DNA of 64,000 bases from CAVTWD01 sp963738325 (GCA_963738325.1 CAVTWD010000015.1:186001-250000), one strand, 5' to 3'. Shown: positions 35,803 through 44,480, counted from the first letter of the stretch. Notes: a model not told the origin generated them from the sequence alone. Program-made: numbers and translations.

Positions 35803-36954
35803 TCAGCCGTGCTGACGGAGGAAGCGTTCGAGCCTCGCCCGCACCACCTGGGTGGCGAATCCACCCCAGTTGAGGTCGAAGGAATGGTCCGTCGCGGGCA
35901 ACACGGAGGTCTCGTGCGAGACCCCCGCCGCACTCAGTGCATCCGCGAGCGCGCCCGCCTGATCGACCGGAACGATCCTGTCCCGGGTCCCGAGCACGGT
36001 GAACGTCGGCGCCACGCCCGCGAGGACATGGTGCAGCGGGGACACCAGCCGGTAGCGCTCGGCAGCGGTGGTGGGGCTGCCCCCGATGTACCGGCCCAGG
36101 CACTCCTGCACGTAACGGCGGCTGCCGCTCGAGTGGTGGAGACGCAGGAGATCGGAGGCGCCGTAGAAGTTCACGACGCAGCGAACCGGTGGTGAAGGGC
36201 CCGCCGCCCCGAACAGACCGTCGCGGCTGTACGCCGCCAACAGGGCGAGGTTCCCACCCGCGGAATGCCCCATCACCGAGATGCGGGCGGGGTCAACGCC
36301 ATGGTCACGCGTGTGGGAGTGCACCCAAGCGAGCGCGGCTTTGACATCGGCCGTCTCGTCGCGCCATCGCGCCGGAGGCGGCAGCCGGTAGGCCACGTCG
36401 AACACCGTGTAGCCGAGCTGGTTCAGCCAGAGCGTCCACCGCCATGCTTCGCCGCGGGCCCCGCCGACCCATCCGCCGCCGTGGACACGGACCATGGCCG
36501 GGGCAGTCCCGCTCCCCGACGGCGCGGCCGGCCAGATGTCGAGCTCCAACGGAATGCCGTCGTCGGTCGTGGCGTACACGGCCCGCTGCTGTGGCTGGGG
36601 TCCGGCGAAGGCGGGGCGGCCGGAATGGACGAGGTACTCCCACAGCGACAAGCGCACCGCTCGGCGGCGGGCCGCTCCCCAGAGGGAGATCGCGGGCCAG
36701 AGCGCGAGCGCCGCGGCTGCCGCGGCCGCCGACACCGCGAGCCAGGCCCCGGCGCCGGCCTCGAGCGACCAGGCGACGACGGCCAGCACGACGCCAGCCG
36801 CGGTGAGCAGCAGCAGGTGGAGGGGGAACATGAGCGCGAAGACACCGAGCCGGCCGAGACCATCGAACGGCAGCCGACACAGCATCGCGATCGAGATCAC
36901 GAACACCAGGGCGGCGAGCACGCCGGCCGCCACCGCCAAGGCCGCGTCCACCAC
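35803..36954 (-). CDS. Membrane-anchored alpha/beta hydrolase (carboxylesterase, HSL/BD-FAE type)
   Basis: About 383 residues. The first 110 residues hold three hydrophobic segments (ALVFVISIAMLCRLPF, VFALMFPLHLLLLTAAGVVL, AWLAVSAAAAAAALALW). The hydrolase domain follows, with oxyanion motif HGGGW, nucleophile GHSAGG, acid LGTRDRIVP and His in ATDHSFD. It is likely tethered to the membrane with the catalytic domain on one side. A TAGGCT box lies six bases before GTG 36951, so the true start may be that second GTG. It is convergent with the serine hydrolase. Confidence 0.87.
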   Translation of the reverse strand: MVDAALAVAAGVLAALVFVISIAMLCRLPFDGLGRLGVFALMFPLHLLLLTAAGVVLAVVAWSLEAGAGAWLAVSAAAAAAALALWPAISLWGAARRRAVRLSLWEYLVHSGRPAFAGPQPQQRAVYATTDDGIPLELDIWPAAPSGSGTAPAMVRVHGGGWVGGARGEAWRWTLWLNQLGYTVFDVAYRLPPPARWRDETADVKAALAWVHSHTRDHGVDPARISVMGHSAGGNLALLAAYSRDGLFGAAGPSPPVRCVVNFYGASDLLRLHHSSGSRRYVQECLGRYIGGSPTTAAERYRLVSPLHHVLAGVAPTFTVLGTRDRIVPVDQAGALADALSAAGVSHETSVLPATDHSFDLNWGGFATQVVRARLERFLRQHG

Positions 36955-36957
36955 CCG

Positions 36958-36963
36958 AGCCTA
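36958..36963 (-). promoter_or_regulatory. -10 box of esterase gene
   Basis: TAGGCT on the minus strand, six bases before GTG 36951. Confidence 0.4.
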
Positions 36964-37036
36964 GGACGGCCGTTCCCCCCGGACCGGGTGGGCTGACGGA
37001 CCGTTCCGTCGCGTCACGCTGAGAGGTGTCCGCGAG

Positions 37037-37087
37037 CGTTCATGCGTGTCACTTCGCGCAATGCGCGCGTATCGACCCGCATGAACG
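37037..37087. promoter_or_regulatory. Long-spaced 10-bp inverted repeat
   Basis: CGTTCATGCG (37037-37046) and CGCATGAACG (37078-37087) are exact inverted copies 31 bases apart, upstream of the SnoaL gene. It could be a stem-loop or two regulator half-sites. Confidence 0.45.
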
Positions 37088-37184
37088 GAAAGGGACGCAG
37101 GTCGGCAATCCCCTTCCCGAGTGATCCGTCACGGCGTGCGGATCGAAAGGACCGCGCGAGATCACTCAACCAGGAGGTGCGGCC

Positions 37185-37589
37185 GTGAGCGCCGACGACA
37201 ACATCAAGACCATCCAAGCCGTCTACGAAGCCTTCGGGCGGGGCGACGTCGCCGCCATCCTCGACGCGGTGACCGACGACGTCGACTGGGCCACCGAGAC
37301 GACCTCGACCGAGGCGCCCTGGTTCGGGGTCAGGCACGGCAAGGAGCGGGTGGCGGCGTTCTTCGAGGACTTCGGGAGCACAATGGAGGTGGAGGAGTTC
37401 ACGCCCGAGTCGTTCGCCGCCAACGACACCGACGTGCTCACCATCGTGCGCTTCGCCGCGAAGTCGCGCAAGACCGGCCGCCGCGCCGCGATGAACCTGC
37501 GCCACTACTTCAAGTTCGAGAACGGCAAGATCGGCTACTACCGGGGCAGCGAGGACACCGCTCAGACCATCGCCACCCTCAAGGGCTGA
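37185..37589 (+). CDS. SnoaL-like/NTF2-fold protein
   Basis: 134 residues: ADDNIKTIQAVYEAFGRGDV, AILDAVTDDVDWATE, KERVAAFFEDFG and HYFKFENGKIGYYRGSEDTA. This is the ketosteroid-isomerase-related fold in its common stand-alone form (often annotated nuclear transport factor 2 family). The ATG or GTG start follows AGGAGGTG, a strong ribosome binding site. Substrate unknown. Confidence 0.87.
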   Translation: MSADDNIKTIQAVYEAFGRGDVAAILDAVTDDVDWATETTSTEAPWFGVRHGKERVAAFFEDFGSTMEVEEFTPESFAANDTDVLTIVRFAAKSRKTGRRAAMNLRHYFKFENGKIGYYRGSEDTAQTIATLKG

Positions 37590-37742
37590 CCGGGAAGTTC
37601 GCGGCCCGCGAGGCGAGAGGGAGGGACCCCGGGGCCGCGGGCTCGCCTGAGGGACCGACCAGTGGACGGCGGCCCCTCTTTGCGTGTATCAGGAGCGTCG
37701 CGTCGCGCTCTCACGAAACGCGTCTTGACACGAGGAGGCCTC

Positions 37743-39305
37743 ATGGCGACCAAGCGGCCCCGGCTCGTCCCCCTCTCGGGGAGCGAGCGCGAGCCTGCAT
37801 CCGGCGCGCAACGGGTGGGCGATGCCGACCCTGCCGAGCCCGTGACCGTCACCCTGGTGCTGCGGCCCAAGAGCACCGCCACCAGGCGGCGCGCTCGGCC
37901 CCTCACCGCCGCCCAGCTCGAGGCGACGCGCGGGGCCAACCCGGCCGACGTCGAGAAGGTGCGCAGCTTCGCGGCCGATCACGGCCTGCGGGTCGACGCC
38001 GTGAACCTCGCCGCTCGCTCCATCTCCCTGACCGGCACCGTGGCCCAGCTCAGCACCGCCTTCGGGGTCGAACTCGGCCGGTTCGCCGGCGAGTACGGCA
38101 GCTACCGCGGGCGCACCGGGCCGATCTACGTGCCCGCCGGCCTCGCCAAAGCCGTTCAGGCGGTGCTCGGCCTCGACGACCGGCCCCAAGCCCGGCCCCA
38201 CTTCCGCATCCAGCCGCAGCCCCCCGCCGGCGGGATGAAGGCGGGCGCCGCGCCCGCCTCGTTCAGCCCCGACGAGCTGGGTGAGCTCTACGAGTTCCCC
38301 GCGGACACCGACGGTACGGGGCAGACGGTGGCCGTCATCGAGCTGGGCGGCGGGTACAAGTCCGCCGACCTGACCGCGTACTTCAAGCGGCTCGGTATCC
38401 GCCGCCCGCGCGTGTCCGCCGTGTCCGTCGACGGAGCCAAGAACGCCCCTACCGGCGACCCCAACTCGGCCGACGGCGAGGTGCTGCTCGACATCGACGT
38501 CGTTGGCGCGCTCGCTCCCCGGGCCAAGATCGCCGTGTACTTCGGCCCGAACACCACGCGGGGGTTCTACGACGCGATCGCCGCCGCCATCCATGACACC
38601 AAGCGCAAGCCGTCGGCGATCTCCATCAGTTGGGGCATGGCCGAGTCGGGGTGGACTTCCCAGGCGATGACCGTGTACGACGAGCTCTTCGCGGACGCCG
38701 CCGCGCTCGGCATCACCGTCACCGCCGCCGCTGGCGACGACGGCTCGACCGATCGCGTGAGCGATGGCCTCTCCCATGTCGACTTCCCGGCCTCGAGCCC
38801 GCACGTGCTCGCCTGCGGCGGGACCTCACTCACCGCCGACGGCGAGGCCATCGACACCGAGACGGTCTGGAACAACGGCCCCGGCGCGGGCGCCACCGGG
38901 GGCGGCGTCAGCGAGCAGTTCGAGCTCCCCGACTTCCAGACCGGCGCCTCGGTGCCAGTCTCGAGCAACCCCAGCCATTTCAAAGGCCGGGGCGTTCCCG
39001 ACGTCGCCGGCGACGCCGATCCCCGCACCGGCTACCAGGTCCGAGTCGACGGGCACGACCTCGTCTTCGGCGGCACCAGCGCGGTGGCGCCCCTCTGGGC
39101 CGCGCTGGTCGCCCGCGCCAACGAGAGCCTCGGCCGGCGCGTCGGGTTCCTGCAGTCGACGTTGTACGCGTCAGGCGGCAAGTCGTTCCGAGACGTGGTC
39201 TCCGGCAACAACGGCAGCTACAGTGCCGGCGCCGGATGGGACGCCTGCACCGGATGGGGCAGCCCTCGCGGCCAGGCCCTGGTCGACGAGCTCGGGGGCT
39301 CCTGA
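37743..39305 (+). CDS. S53 family serine-carboxyl peptidase (sedolisin/kumamolisin type)
   Basis: 520 residues from ATG 37743 (ribosome binding site GAGGAGG). An N-terminal prodomain (LVLRPKSTATRRRARPLTAA ... LSTAFGVELGRF) is followed by the catalytic domain. The triad is Glu246 and Asp250 (GEVLLDIDV) with Ser446 in GGTSAVAP; the oxyanion Asp332 is in AAAGDDGST. The C-terminal calcium site is in FRDVVSGNNGSY. Acid endopeptidase activity is expected after prodomain removal. No signal peptide is visible, as in kumamolisin-like members, so the export route is unclear. Confidence 0.93.
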   Translation: MATKRPRLVPLSGSEREPASGAQRVGDADPAEPVTVTLVLRPKSTATRRRARPLTAAQLEATRGANPADVEKVRSFAADHGLRVDAVNLAARSISLTGTVAQLSTAFGVELGRFAGEYGSYRGRTGPIYVPAGLAKAVQAVLGLDDRPQARPHFRIQPQPPAGGMKAGAAPASFSPDELGELYEFPADTDGTGQTVAVIELGGGYKSADLTAYFKRLGIRRPRVSAVSVDGAKNAPTGDPNSADGEVLLDIDVVGALAPRAKIAVYFGPNTTRGFYDAIAAAIHDTKRKPSAISISWGMAESGWTSQAMTVYDELFADAAALGITVTAAAGDDGSTDRVSDGLSHVDFPASSPHVLACGGTSLTADGEAIDTETVWNNGPGAGATGGGVSEQFELPDFQTGASVPVSSNPSHFKGRGVPDVAGDADPRTGYQVRVDGHDLVFGGTSAVAPLWAALVARANESLGRRVGFLQSTLYASGGKSFRDVVSGNNGSYSAGAGWDACTGWGSPRGQALVDELGGS

Positions 39306-39401
39306 GCCTGGGGCCGCTTCGTCGATTGTCGGAGCGCGCCTGGCCAGCCGTACACTGGGCGCGCTGGTGTTCGGGCCAGCGCGTGCACGGTGGAGGGTGC
39401 G

Positions 39402-39797
39402 ATGGCCGGCCAGATCCCGCTCGTCGACTACCTGGAGCTGGGCGCCGAGCCCCACCTGGTGGCCCACGAGTGCGTGAGCTGCGGCGCCCGCTACTTCGAC
39501 CGCCGCAACGCGTGCGCGGCGTGCTTCGCAACGGCCTTCCGCGACGTATCCGTCGCCATCGAGGGCGAGCTCCGCGCGTTCACCATCGTGACGTTCGCCG
39601 CTCCCGGCATCCCCGTGCCCTTCGTCGCCGGGGTCGTCGACTGCGGTGGCACCAGCGTGCGCGCCAACATCCTCAACGTTCCGCCTGATCCCGAGCACGT
39701 GACGCTGGGCATGAAGCTGCGCCTGGCGACGTATTCGATGGGGACTGACGACAACGGCACCGAAGCCATCGGGTTCGGCTTCGAGCCCCTCACCTGA
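39402..39797 (+). CDS. DUF35 OB-fold/zinc-ribbon protein, thiolase partner
   Basis: 131 residues from ATG 39402 (ribosome binding site GGTGGAGGG). The rubredoxin-like ribbon is ECVSCGARYFDRRNACAACF (C-x2-C ... C-x2-C), and the OB fold follows (GELRAFTIVTFAAPGIPVPF). DUF35 proteins form complexes with thiolase-like lipid-transfer proteins and help channel acyl-CoA. The thiolase gene starts 21 bases downstream, so the pair is an operon. Confidence 0.92.
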   Translation: MAGQIPLVDYLELGAEPHLVAHECVSCGARYFDRRNACAACFATAFRDVSVAIEGELRAFTIVTFAAPGIPVPFVAGVVDCGGTSVRANILNVPPDPEHVTLGMKLRLATYSMGTDDNGTEAIGFGFEPLT

Positions 39798-39818
39798 GAG
39801 CGAGCAGGAGCAACCAGC

Positions 39819-41024
39819 ATGGCCAGTGACGACATCTGGATCCTCGGGATCCACATGACGAAGTTCGGCAAGCATCCCGACAAGGACGCGGTCGACCTGG
39901 CCGCGCAGGCGGCGATGGCCGCCTTGGCCGACGGCGGGGTCACCATGGCCGACATGGGGGTGCTCGCCGCGGGCAACCTCATGGGCTCGGGGGGCATCGG
40001 CCAGGCGCTCCAGAAGCAGATCGGCCAGACCGGCATCCCCGTCTACAACGTCGCCAATGCGTGCGCGACGGGCGCCACGGCGCTGCGCACCGCGATCATG
40101 TCGGTCAAGGCCGGCGAATCGGACATGGGCCTTGCCGTGGGTGTCGAGAAGCTGGCCGGCGCCGGGCTATTGGGCGGGGGCGGGAAGGCGAAGGCCGACG
40201 GCAGTTCGTGGCATCCCGAGGGCCGTTTCGGGGCGGTCGCCCCCATTGACGGACGCATCGGCACGGCCACCATGCCCGGCACGTTCGCGCAGATCGGGAT
40301 GGAGTACGGCCACCGCTACGGGGGCGTGAGCTTCGAGCTCTTCGCCAAGATCTCGGAGAAGAACCACGCGCATTCGACGCTCAACCCGCTGGCCGCCTAC
40401 TCCAAGCGGATGAGCCTCGAAGAGATCATGAACGACGTGATGATCTCCTACCCGAACACCCGGCCCATGTGCTCGGCCAACTGCGATGGCGCCGCCGCCG
40501 CCGTCGTCGTGAGTGGCACCAAGCTCAAGACGCTCTCGGGCGAGCAACAGCGCCGGGCCGTGAAGGTGTCCGCTTCGGTGCTCACCACCGATCCTTGGCA
40601 GGAGGCCTGCCAGGTGCTGCCCGACGTCAACACCCTCACCCGGAATGCCGCCAAACAGGCCTACGAGGCGGCCGGTGTGGGGCCGGAAGATCTCGACCTG
40701 GTGGAGCTGCACGACTGCTTCGCCACGGCCGAGCTGGTGCACTACGACAACCTGATGCTGTGCCCCGAAGGTGGCGCCGTCGACTTCTTCGCGTCCGGCG
40801 CGCCGTGGCGGGACGGCAAGAAGCCCGTCAACGTCTCGGGCGGCTTGCAGTCGAAGGGCCACCCGATCGCGGCGACGGGCATCGCCAACGTCTGGGAGAT
40901 CTGCACGCACCTCCGTGGTGAGGCCGGCCCCCGTCAGATCGAGGGGGCCACCGTTGGACTCGCCCACGTGATCGGCCTCGGCTCCGCCTGTGGCGTCCAC
41001 ATCCTGGAGCGATCAGCCGCCTAG
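39819..41024 (+). CDS. Thiolase-like lipid-transfer protein/acyl-CoA acetyltransferase
   Basis: 401 residues of the thiolase superfamily (SCP-x type). The nucleophile Cys is in YNVANACATGATALRTAI. The His and second-half motifs are LVELHDCFATAELVHYDN and SKGHPIAATGIANVWE. The classical C-terminal Cys is in LGSACGVHILE. It works with the adjacent DUF35 protein, probably in side-chain or steroid/fatty-acyl degradation. An IS982-type element begins directly after its TAG. Confidence 0.92.
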   Translation: MASDDIWILGIHMTKFGKHPDKDAVDLAAQAAMAALADGGVTMADMGVLAAGNLMGSGGIGQALQKQIGQTGIPVYNVANACATGATALRTAIMSVKAGESDMGLAVGVEKLAGAGLLGGGGKAKADGSSWHPEGRFGAVAPIDGRIGTATMPGTFAQIGMEYGHRYGGVSFELFAKISEKNHAHSTLNPLAAYSKRMSLEEIMNDVMISYPNTRPMCSANCDGAAAAVVVSGTKLKTLSGEQQRRAVKVSASVLTTDPWQEACQVLPDVNTLTRNAAKQAYEAAGVGPEDLDLVELHDCFATAELVHYDNLMLCPEGGAVDFFASGAPWRDGKKPVNVSGGLQSKGHPIAATGIANVWEICTHLRGEAGPRQIEGATVGLAHVIGLGSACGVHILERSAA

Positions 41025-41025
41025 A

Positions 41026-42054
41026 TGACTAATTCCTGGGGGTCAGTGGTCGTAGGCGATGAGCGATCGCAGGATGGGTTGGTTGGTGGTGTCGTTGTGC
41101 CAGATGGCGGCGGTGAGGGCGAGGACGCGTTGAAGTACTCGTGCGGCGACTCCGTCGCAGGTCCGGCCGCCGTGGCGTTCGAGGTCGAGTTGGCCTTTGA
41201 GGGTGTCGTTGACCGACTCGATGATTTGGCGGAGCGGTTTGAGCAGGTGGGCGCCGGGTCGGGGTCGTTCCTTCTTGAAGGCGGGGCGCAGCAGTCGGGC
41301 GCCGTGGTCGGCGAGGAACCCCTCGAACTCGGTAGACGTGTAGCCCTTGTCGGCGATGAGGGTTTGGCCGGGGCGGCGGGCGAGGAGCTCGGGCTCGGTC
41401 TCGAGCATGTCGCGGGCGACTTCGCGTTCGTCGGTCTTGGGGTTGGTGAGGGCGAAGGTGATGGGCAGCCCCGCGGGGGTGCAGATCAGGTGCAGACGCA
41501 GGCCCCAGAAGTAGCGGGAATGGCTGGCGCAGTAGCCGTAGGCGGACCAGCCGGCGGTGTCGGACCGCTTGGCGGTGGGCCGAGATCGGCCGCACTCGAC
41601 GGGGGTCGAATCGATCAGCCAAACGTCGTCGCTCCATCCTCGACTCTCGATCGCCAAGATCCGGATCATGGCTTTGAGCTGGCCCGACGCCGCCCGCAGC
41701 CGCTTGTTGTAGCCGGACTGGCGGGGCAGATAGGGGAACAGGTGACAGAGGTGCTGACGGGCGTGGCGCAGCCAGCGGGTCTCGGACACGAACCCGGCGA
41801 GGGCTTGCAGCACCGCCAGCGTGATCAGCTCGGCGTCGGACAGCTTGGGCCTGAACGATCCTTTCGGCAGGCGCGGCGCCAGCGTCGGATCATCCTTCAG
41901 CGCGTCATCAACGCGGACATACAGTGCAGTGGCGAGGGTGTCCAGGTCGGCGTCCACGAGACCTCCAAGGTCGACGGAATCAGCAACGCCGATCGTGGAC
42001 GCCTTCGCCGCGTCAACGGCGGATACCCCCGGGAATCACTCGTCCTAGTAGTCA
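41026..42054. mobile_element. IS982-family insertion sequence, apparently intact
   Basis: About 1.03 kb with one uninterrupted transposase. TGACTA at 41026-41031 is mirrored by TAGTCA at 42049-42054, and attcctgggggt (41032-41043) is mirrored by an imperfect acccccgggaat (42024-42035). Those are the likely imperfect terminal repeats, although the spacing differs between the ends. The left end abuts the thiolase stop codon, so that gene was spared. Confidence 0.75.
41043..41957 (-). CDS. IS982 family transposase
   Basis: 304 residues. It begins MDADLDTLATALYVRVDDAL with the family block LSDAELITLAVLQALAGF. DDE residues appear in WLIDSTPVECGRS (D), TLIADKGYTS (D) and IIESVNDTLKGQLDLERHGG (E). 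The conserved YGYCASHSRYFWGLRLHLIC block is complete. The frame is intact end to end, unlike the IS3 element at 18-19 kb, so this is probably a recent and possibly active insertion. Confidence 0.93.
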   Translation of the reverse strand: MDADLDTLATALYVRVDDALKDDPTLAPRLPKGSFRPKLSDAELITLAVLQALAGFVSETRWLRHARQHLCHLFPYLPRQSGYNKRLRAASGQLKAMIRILAIESRGWSDDVWLIDSTPVECGRSRPTAKRSDTAGWSAYGYCASHSRYFWGLRLHLICTPAGLPITFALTNPKTDEREVARDMLETEPELLARRPGQTLIADKGYTSTEFEGFLADHGARLLRPAFKKERPRPGAHLLKPLRQIIESVNDTLKGQLDLERHGGRTCDGVAARVLQRVLALTAAIWHNDTTNQPILRSLIAYDH

Positions 42055-42356
42055 GGCCGTGACCGGTGACTGAGGCCCGGTCCGCCGAGCCAAGGTTGGT
42101 GCCGGCAAGGCGCGACGAGGAAGCAATAGTCGCAGCACTATTGCGACGAGGCGCAACGCAGTCGGCGCCGGCACTGGCCGGCGCAACGGTGCGAACGTTG
42201 CCGGTTACGGCGCCAGTGTCAGCGAAGGGGGGAAGGAGACCTTCCCACCTTCGGATCCCCCCGATCTGGACCTCCGTCCGAGAAATTGTCACAACGTCTC
42301 GAGTTTCGGGCGCCCCAGTACAAGTGAGCCGGGACGAGAGGAGGGCGGCGCGGCGC
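42055..42356. other. Intergenic region dense in inverted repeats
   Basis: No gene. It holds a chain of stems: GCAATAGT/ACTATTGC (42123-42144, loop cgcagc), GCGCCGGC/GCCGGCGC (42165-42184, loop actg), CAACG/CGTTG (42184-42200) and CGAAGG with an inner GAAGG/CCTTC and outer CCTTCG (42223-42253). Direct repeats gcgacgagg (about 42112 and 42143) and gcgcaacg (twice) are interleaved. It may be a structured RNA or the relic of an element. Confidence 0.5.
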
Positions 42357-43157
42357 TCAGGCGGCGTCCTGCAGCTCCGCGGCCGTCGCCTCGTCGGCCG
42401 GGAAGAACGACTCGATCGACAGCTCCGCGGCGGTGATGTCGAGGGCGGTGCCGAACGTGGCCACGGTGCTGAAGAACCGCAGGTCGGGGCCTCTCCGCTG
42501 GCGCAGGACCAGGGGCACGAAGAGCGATGCGGCCGGGTCCGGGCCGAGGGGCTCGACGCTCACGCCCGGATAACTGCGCAGCTCCTCGCCCAGCGCGACG
42601 AGCTCGGCGTCACCGGACACGGCGACTTCGCGATCCAGCCGGGTGATCAGGTGGCTGGCGTACTCGGCCAGGTTGACGATCCGGGGCGCGAGGCCATGCG
42701 GGTGCAGGCTCAGGCGCAACGCGTTCACCGGTGGTTCGAGCAGCTCGCCAGCGACGCCGTCGCTCATGATGGCGAGGGCGGCCCGGTTGGCGGAGAGGAG
42801 GTTCCATCGCCGATCCACGACGACGGCCGGGTAGGGGTCGTGGCCGGCGAGGATCTTGGCGACGGCGTCGCGCACCGGGGCCATCTCCTCGGCATCGAAG
42901 GGCCGCTGGCCGTAGGCCGGGGCGTAGCCCGCCGCGAGCAGCAGGGCGTTGCGGTCCCGCAGCGGCACGTCGAGATGCTCGGCGAGGTGGAGCAGCAGCT
43001 CACGACTGGGCCGGGACCGCCCAGTCTCGACGAAGCTCAGGTGACGCGCCGAGACATCTGCTTCGACAGCGAGGTCGAGCTGGCTCATCCGCCTCCGTTG
43101 CCGCCAGTCGCGCAACAACCCGCCCACGTTCCTCGATGGTGACACCACGCCAGTCAT
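42357..43157 (-). CDS. XRE-family regulator with MmyB-like ligand domain
   Basis: 266 residues. The N-terminal HTH reads GGLLRDWRQRRRMSQLDLAV, then ADVSARHLSFVETGRSRPSR. The C-terminal MmyB-like PAS-related domain contains YPAVVVDRRWNLLSANRAAL and LRLSLHPHGLAPRIVNLAEY; in related proteins it binds fatty acid. It probably regulates the divergent SnoaL gene at 43270 (inference from orientation). A TAGGGT box six bases before ATG 43157 indicates a leaderless mRNA. Confidence 0.9.
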   Translation of the reverse strand: MTGVVSPSRNVGGLLRDWRQRRRMSQLDLAVEADVSARHLSFVETGRSRPSRELLLHLAEHLDVPLRDRNALLLAAGYAPAYGQRPFDAEEMAPVRDAVAKILAGHDPYPAVVVDRRWNLLSANRAALAIMSDGVAGELLEPPVNALRLSLHPHGLAPRIVNLAEYASHLITRLDREVAVSGDAELVALGEELRSYPGVSVEPLGPDPAASLFVPLVLRQRRGPDLRFFSTVATFGTALDITAAELSIESFFPADEATAAELQDAA

Positions 43158-43163
43158 CGCTCG

Positions 43164-43169
43164 ACCCTA
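43164..43169 (-). promoter_or_regulatory. -10 box of the XRE/MmyB regulator
   Basis: TAGGGT on the minus strand, six bases before ATG 43157. Confidence 0.45.
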
Positions 43170-43269
43170 ACCCCGGGTCCGTCGCGTGGCGCCTACCTCC
43201 CAGGTAATGGTCTGAGGAACGGGCGCCCTTCATGCTCGGACGAGTCAACCCGAGCAAGGAGCTCTCCTG

Positions 43270-43644
43270 ATGACCGATGTGACCACCACCGTCGACACCT
43301 ACCTCTCGATGTGGAACGAAGCCGACCGGGAGCGCAGGGCCGAGACGATCGCCCGGGCCTGGGCCGAGGACGGCTGCTACGTCGACCCGCTGCTCGAGGC
43401 CCAGGGCCATGCCGCCCTCAGCGACATGGCCGCCGGCGTGCAGGCTCAGTTCCCGGGCCAGCGCTTCCGGCGCACAACCGGCGTCGAGAGCCATCACGAT
43501 GCCGTCCGTTTCGGTTGGGAGCTGGCCAGCCCCGACGGCACCGTGACCGTCGCCGGCATCGACATCGGCACGCTTGGTGCCGATGGCCGCCTGCAGCGGA
43601 TCACCGGCTTCTTCGGTGAGCCACCGGCCGACGAGGCGAGGTAA
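43270..43644 (+). CDS. SnoaL-like/NTF2-fold isomerase-like protein
   Basis: 124 residues: TTTVDTYLSMWNEADRERRA, ETIARAWAEDGCYVDPLLEA, FRRTTGVESHHDAVRFGWEL and GRLQRITGFFGEPP. ATG 43270 follows AGGAG. MmyB-type regulators next to small oxidoreductases or NTF2-fold proteins are a common pairing. The substrate is unknown. Confidence 0.87.
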   Translation: MTDVTTTVDTYLSMWNEADRERRAETIARAWAEDGCYVDPLLEAQGHAALSDMAAGVQAQFPGQRFRRTTGVESHHDAVRFGWELASPDGTVTVAGIDIGTLGADGRLQRITGFFGEPPADEAR

Positions 43645-43660
43645 CCCGGCGGCCTGCCCG

Positions 43661-43804
43661 TCACGCCCGCTCGTTGCGGCGCTTGTTCGCATGGCGGCGG
43701 CGCCGCAACGGCCGGATCGTGGTCGGGGCCTGGCCGAGCACTCGATCCATCTGTCGTTGCCGCTCCTGCATGAGCACTTCGTATGCGTAGAGGTGGTTGT
43801 ACAT
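43661..43804 (-). CDS. 47-residue basic protein, unrecognised
   Basis: From ATG 43804 with ribosome binding site GGGAGGG: MYNHLYAYEVLMQERQRQMD, then a strongly basic tail LRRRRHANKRRNERA. An N-terminal amphipathic helix and a basic tail suggest a nucleic-acid- or membrane-binding small protein. It is divergent from the CGNR regulator over a region with nested operators. The size and ribosome binding site make it a credible small gene. Confidence 0.55.
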   Translation of the reverse strand: MYNHLYAYEVLMQERQRQMDRVLGQAPTTIRPLRRRRHANKRRNERA

Positions 43805-43876
43805 GGTGCCCTCCCTTCGTCTTCCGTACCGACGGCCGGCCTCCCACCGGACGTCATTGGAACACCCGACCGTGGA

Positions 43877-43934
43877 ACACCGGTCAATCCATTTCACCGG
43901 TGTCAGTGTACAACACTTCCAACCGGGTTACAAT
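43877..43934 (+). promoter_or_regulatory. Nested inverted repeats and promoter of the CGNR gene
   Basis: ACACCGGT/ACCGGTGT (43877-43884 and 43896-43903), then AGTGT-aca-ACACT (43905-43917), then a near-perfect -10 TACAAT (43929-43934) six bases before GTG 43941. Two separate palindromes suggest dual or self control of this divergent region. Confidence 0.55.
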
Positions 43935-43940
43935 GGTGTC

Positions 43941-44480
43941 GTGGAGAATCGGGCGACATTGGCTCTGGAGCCCGTGCGGGACTTCCTCAACACCGTCGAC
44001 GTCGAGGCGGGCACCGATGCTCTTGCGAGCCCCGACATGCTCGCTGCCTGGCTGGCCGAGCGGGGCACCCCGGCGAGCCGTGCCACTCGCGCCGAGCTCG
44101 AGCTCGCCCACCGTCTCCGGGAGGCGCTGCGGGAGCTGGCGCTGGCCCATGACGAAGGCCGGCCGCCACCGCCGCAGGCCCGGCGCGCACTCGAAGCGGT
44201 GGCGGCCGAGCTCCCCCTGCGGGTCACGGTCGACCACGATGGCGAGCTCGCCCTGGCTCCCTCGAGTGGCGGGGTTCGTGGGCACCTGGCGTCGGTGCTG
44301 GCGGCCGTCGCTTCAGCGGGCGACGCCTGGACGCGGCTCAAGATCTGCCCCGCCGACGACTGCCGCTGGGCCTTCATCGACGAGAGCCGGAACAGCTCGC
44401 GGCGATGGTGCTCGATGGAGGCGTGCGGCAACAGGAGCAAGACCCGCGCCTACCGGCACCGAGCCGTCGACGACCGGTGA
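43941..44480 (+). CDS. CGNR zinc-finger/ABATE-domain regulator
   Basis: 179 residues. The N-terminal ABATE domain reads VRDFLNTVDVEAGTDALASP, LAAWLAERG and LAHRLREALRELALAHDEG. The C-terminal CGNR finger is LKICPADDCRWAFIDESRNS, then RRWCSMEACGNRSKTRAYR: four Cys and the CGNR signature are intact. These proteins are thought to be DNA-binding stress regulators in Actinobacteria. Start GTG is leaderless. Confidence 0.93.
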   Translation: MENRATLALEPVRDFLNTVDVEAGTDALASPDMLAAWLAERGTPASRATRAELELAHRLREALRELALAHDEGRPPPPQARRALEAVAAELPLRVTVDHDGELALAPSSGGVRGHLASVLAAVASAGDAWTRLKICPADDCRWAFIDESRNSSRRWCSMEACGNRSKTRAYRHRAVDDR

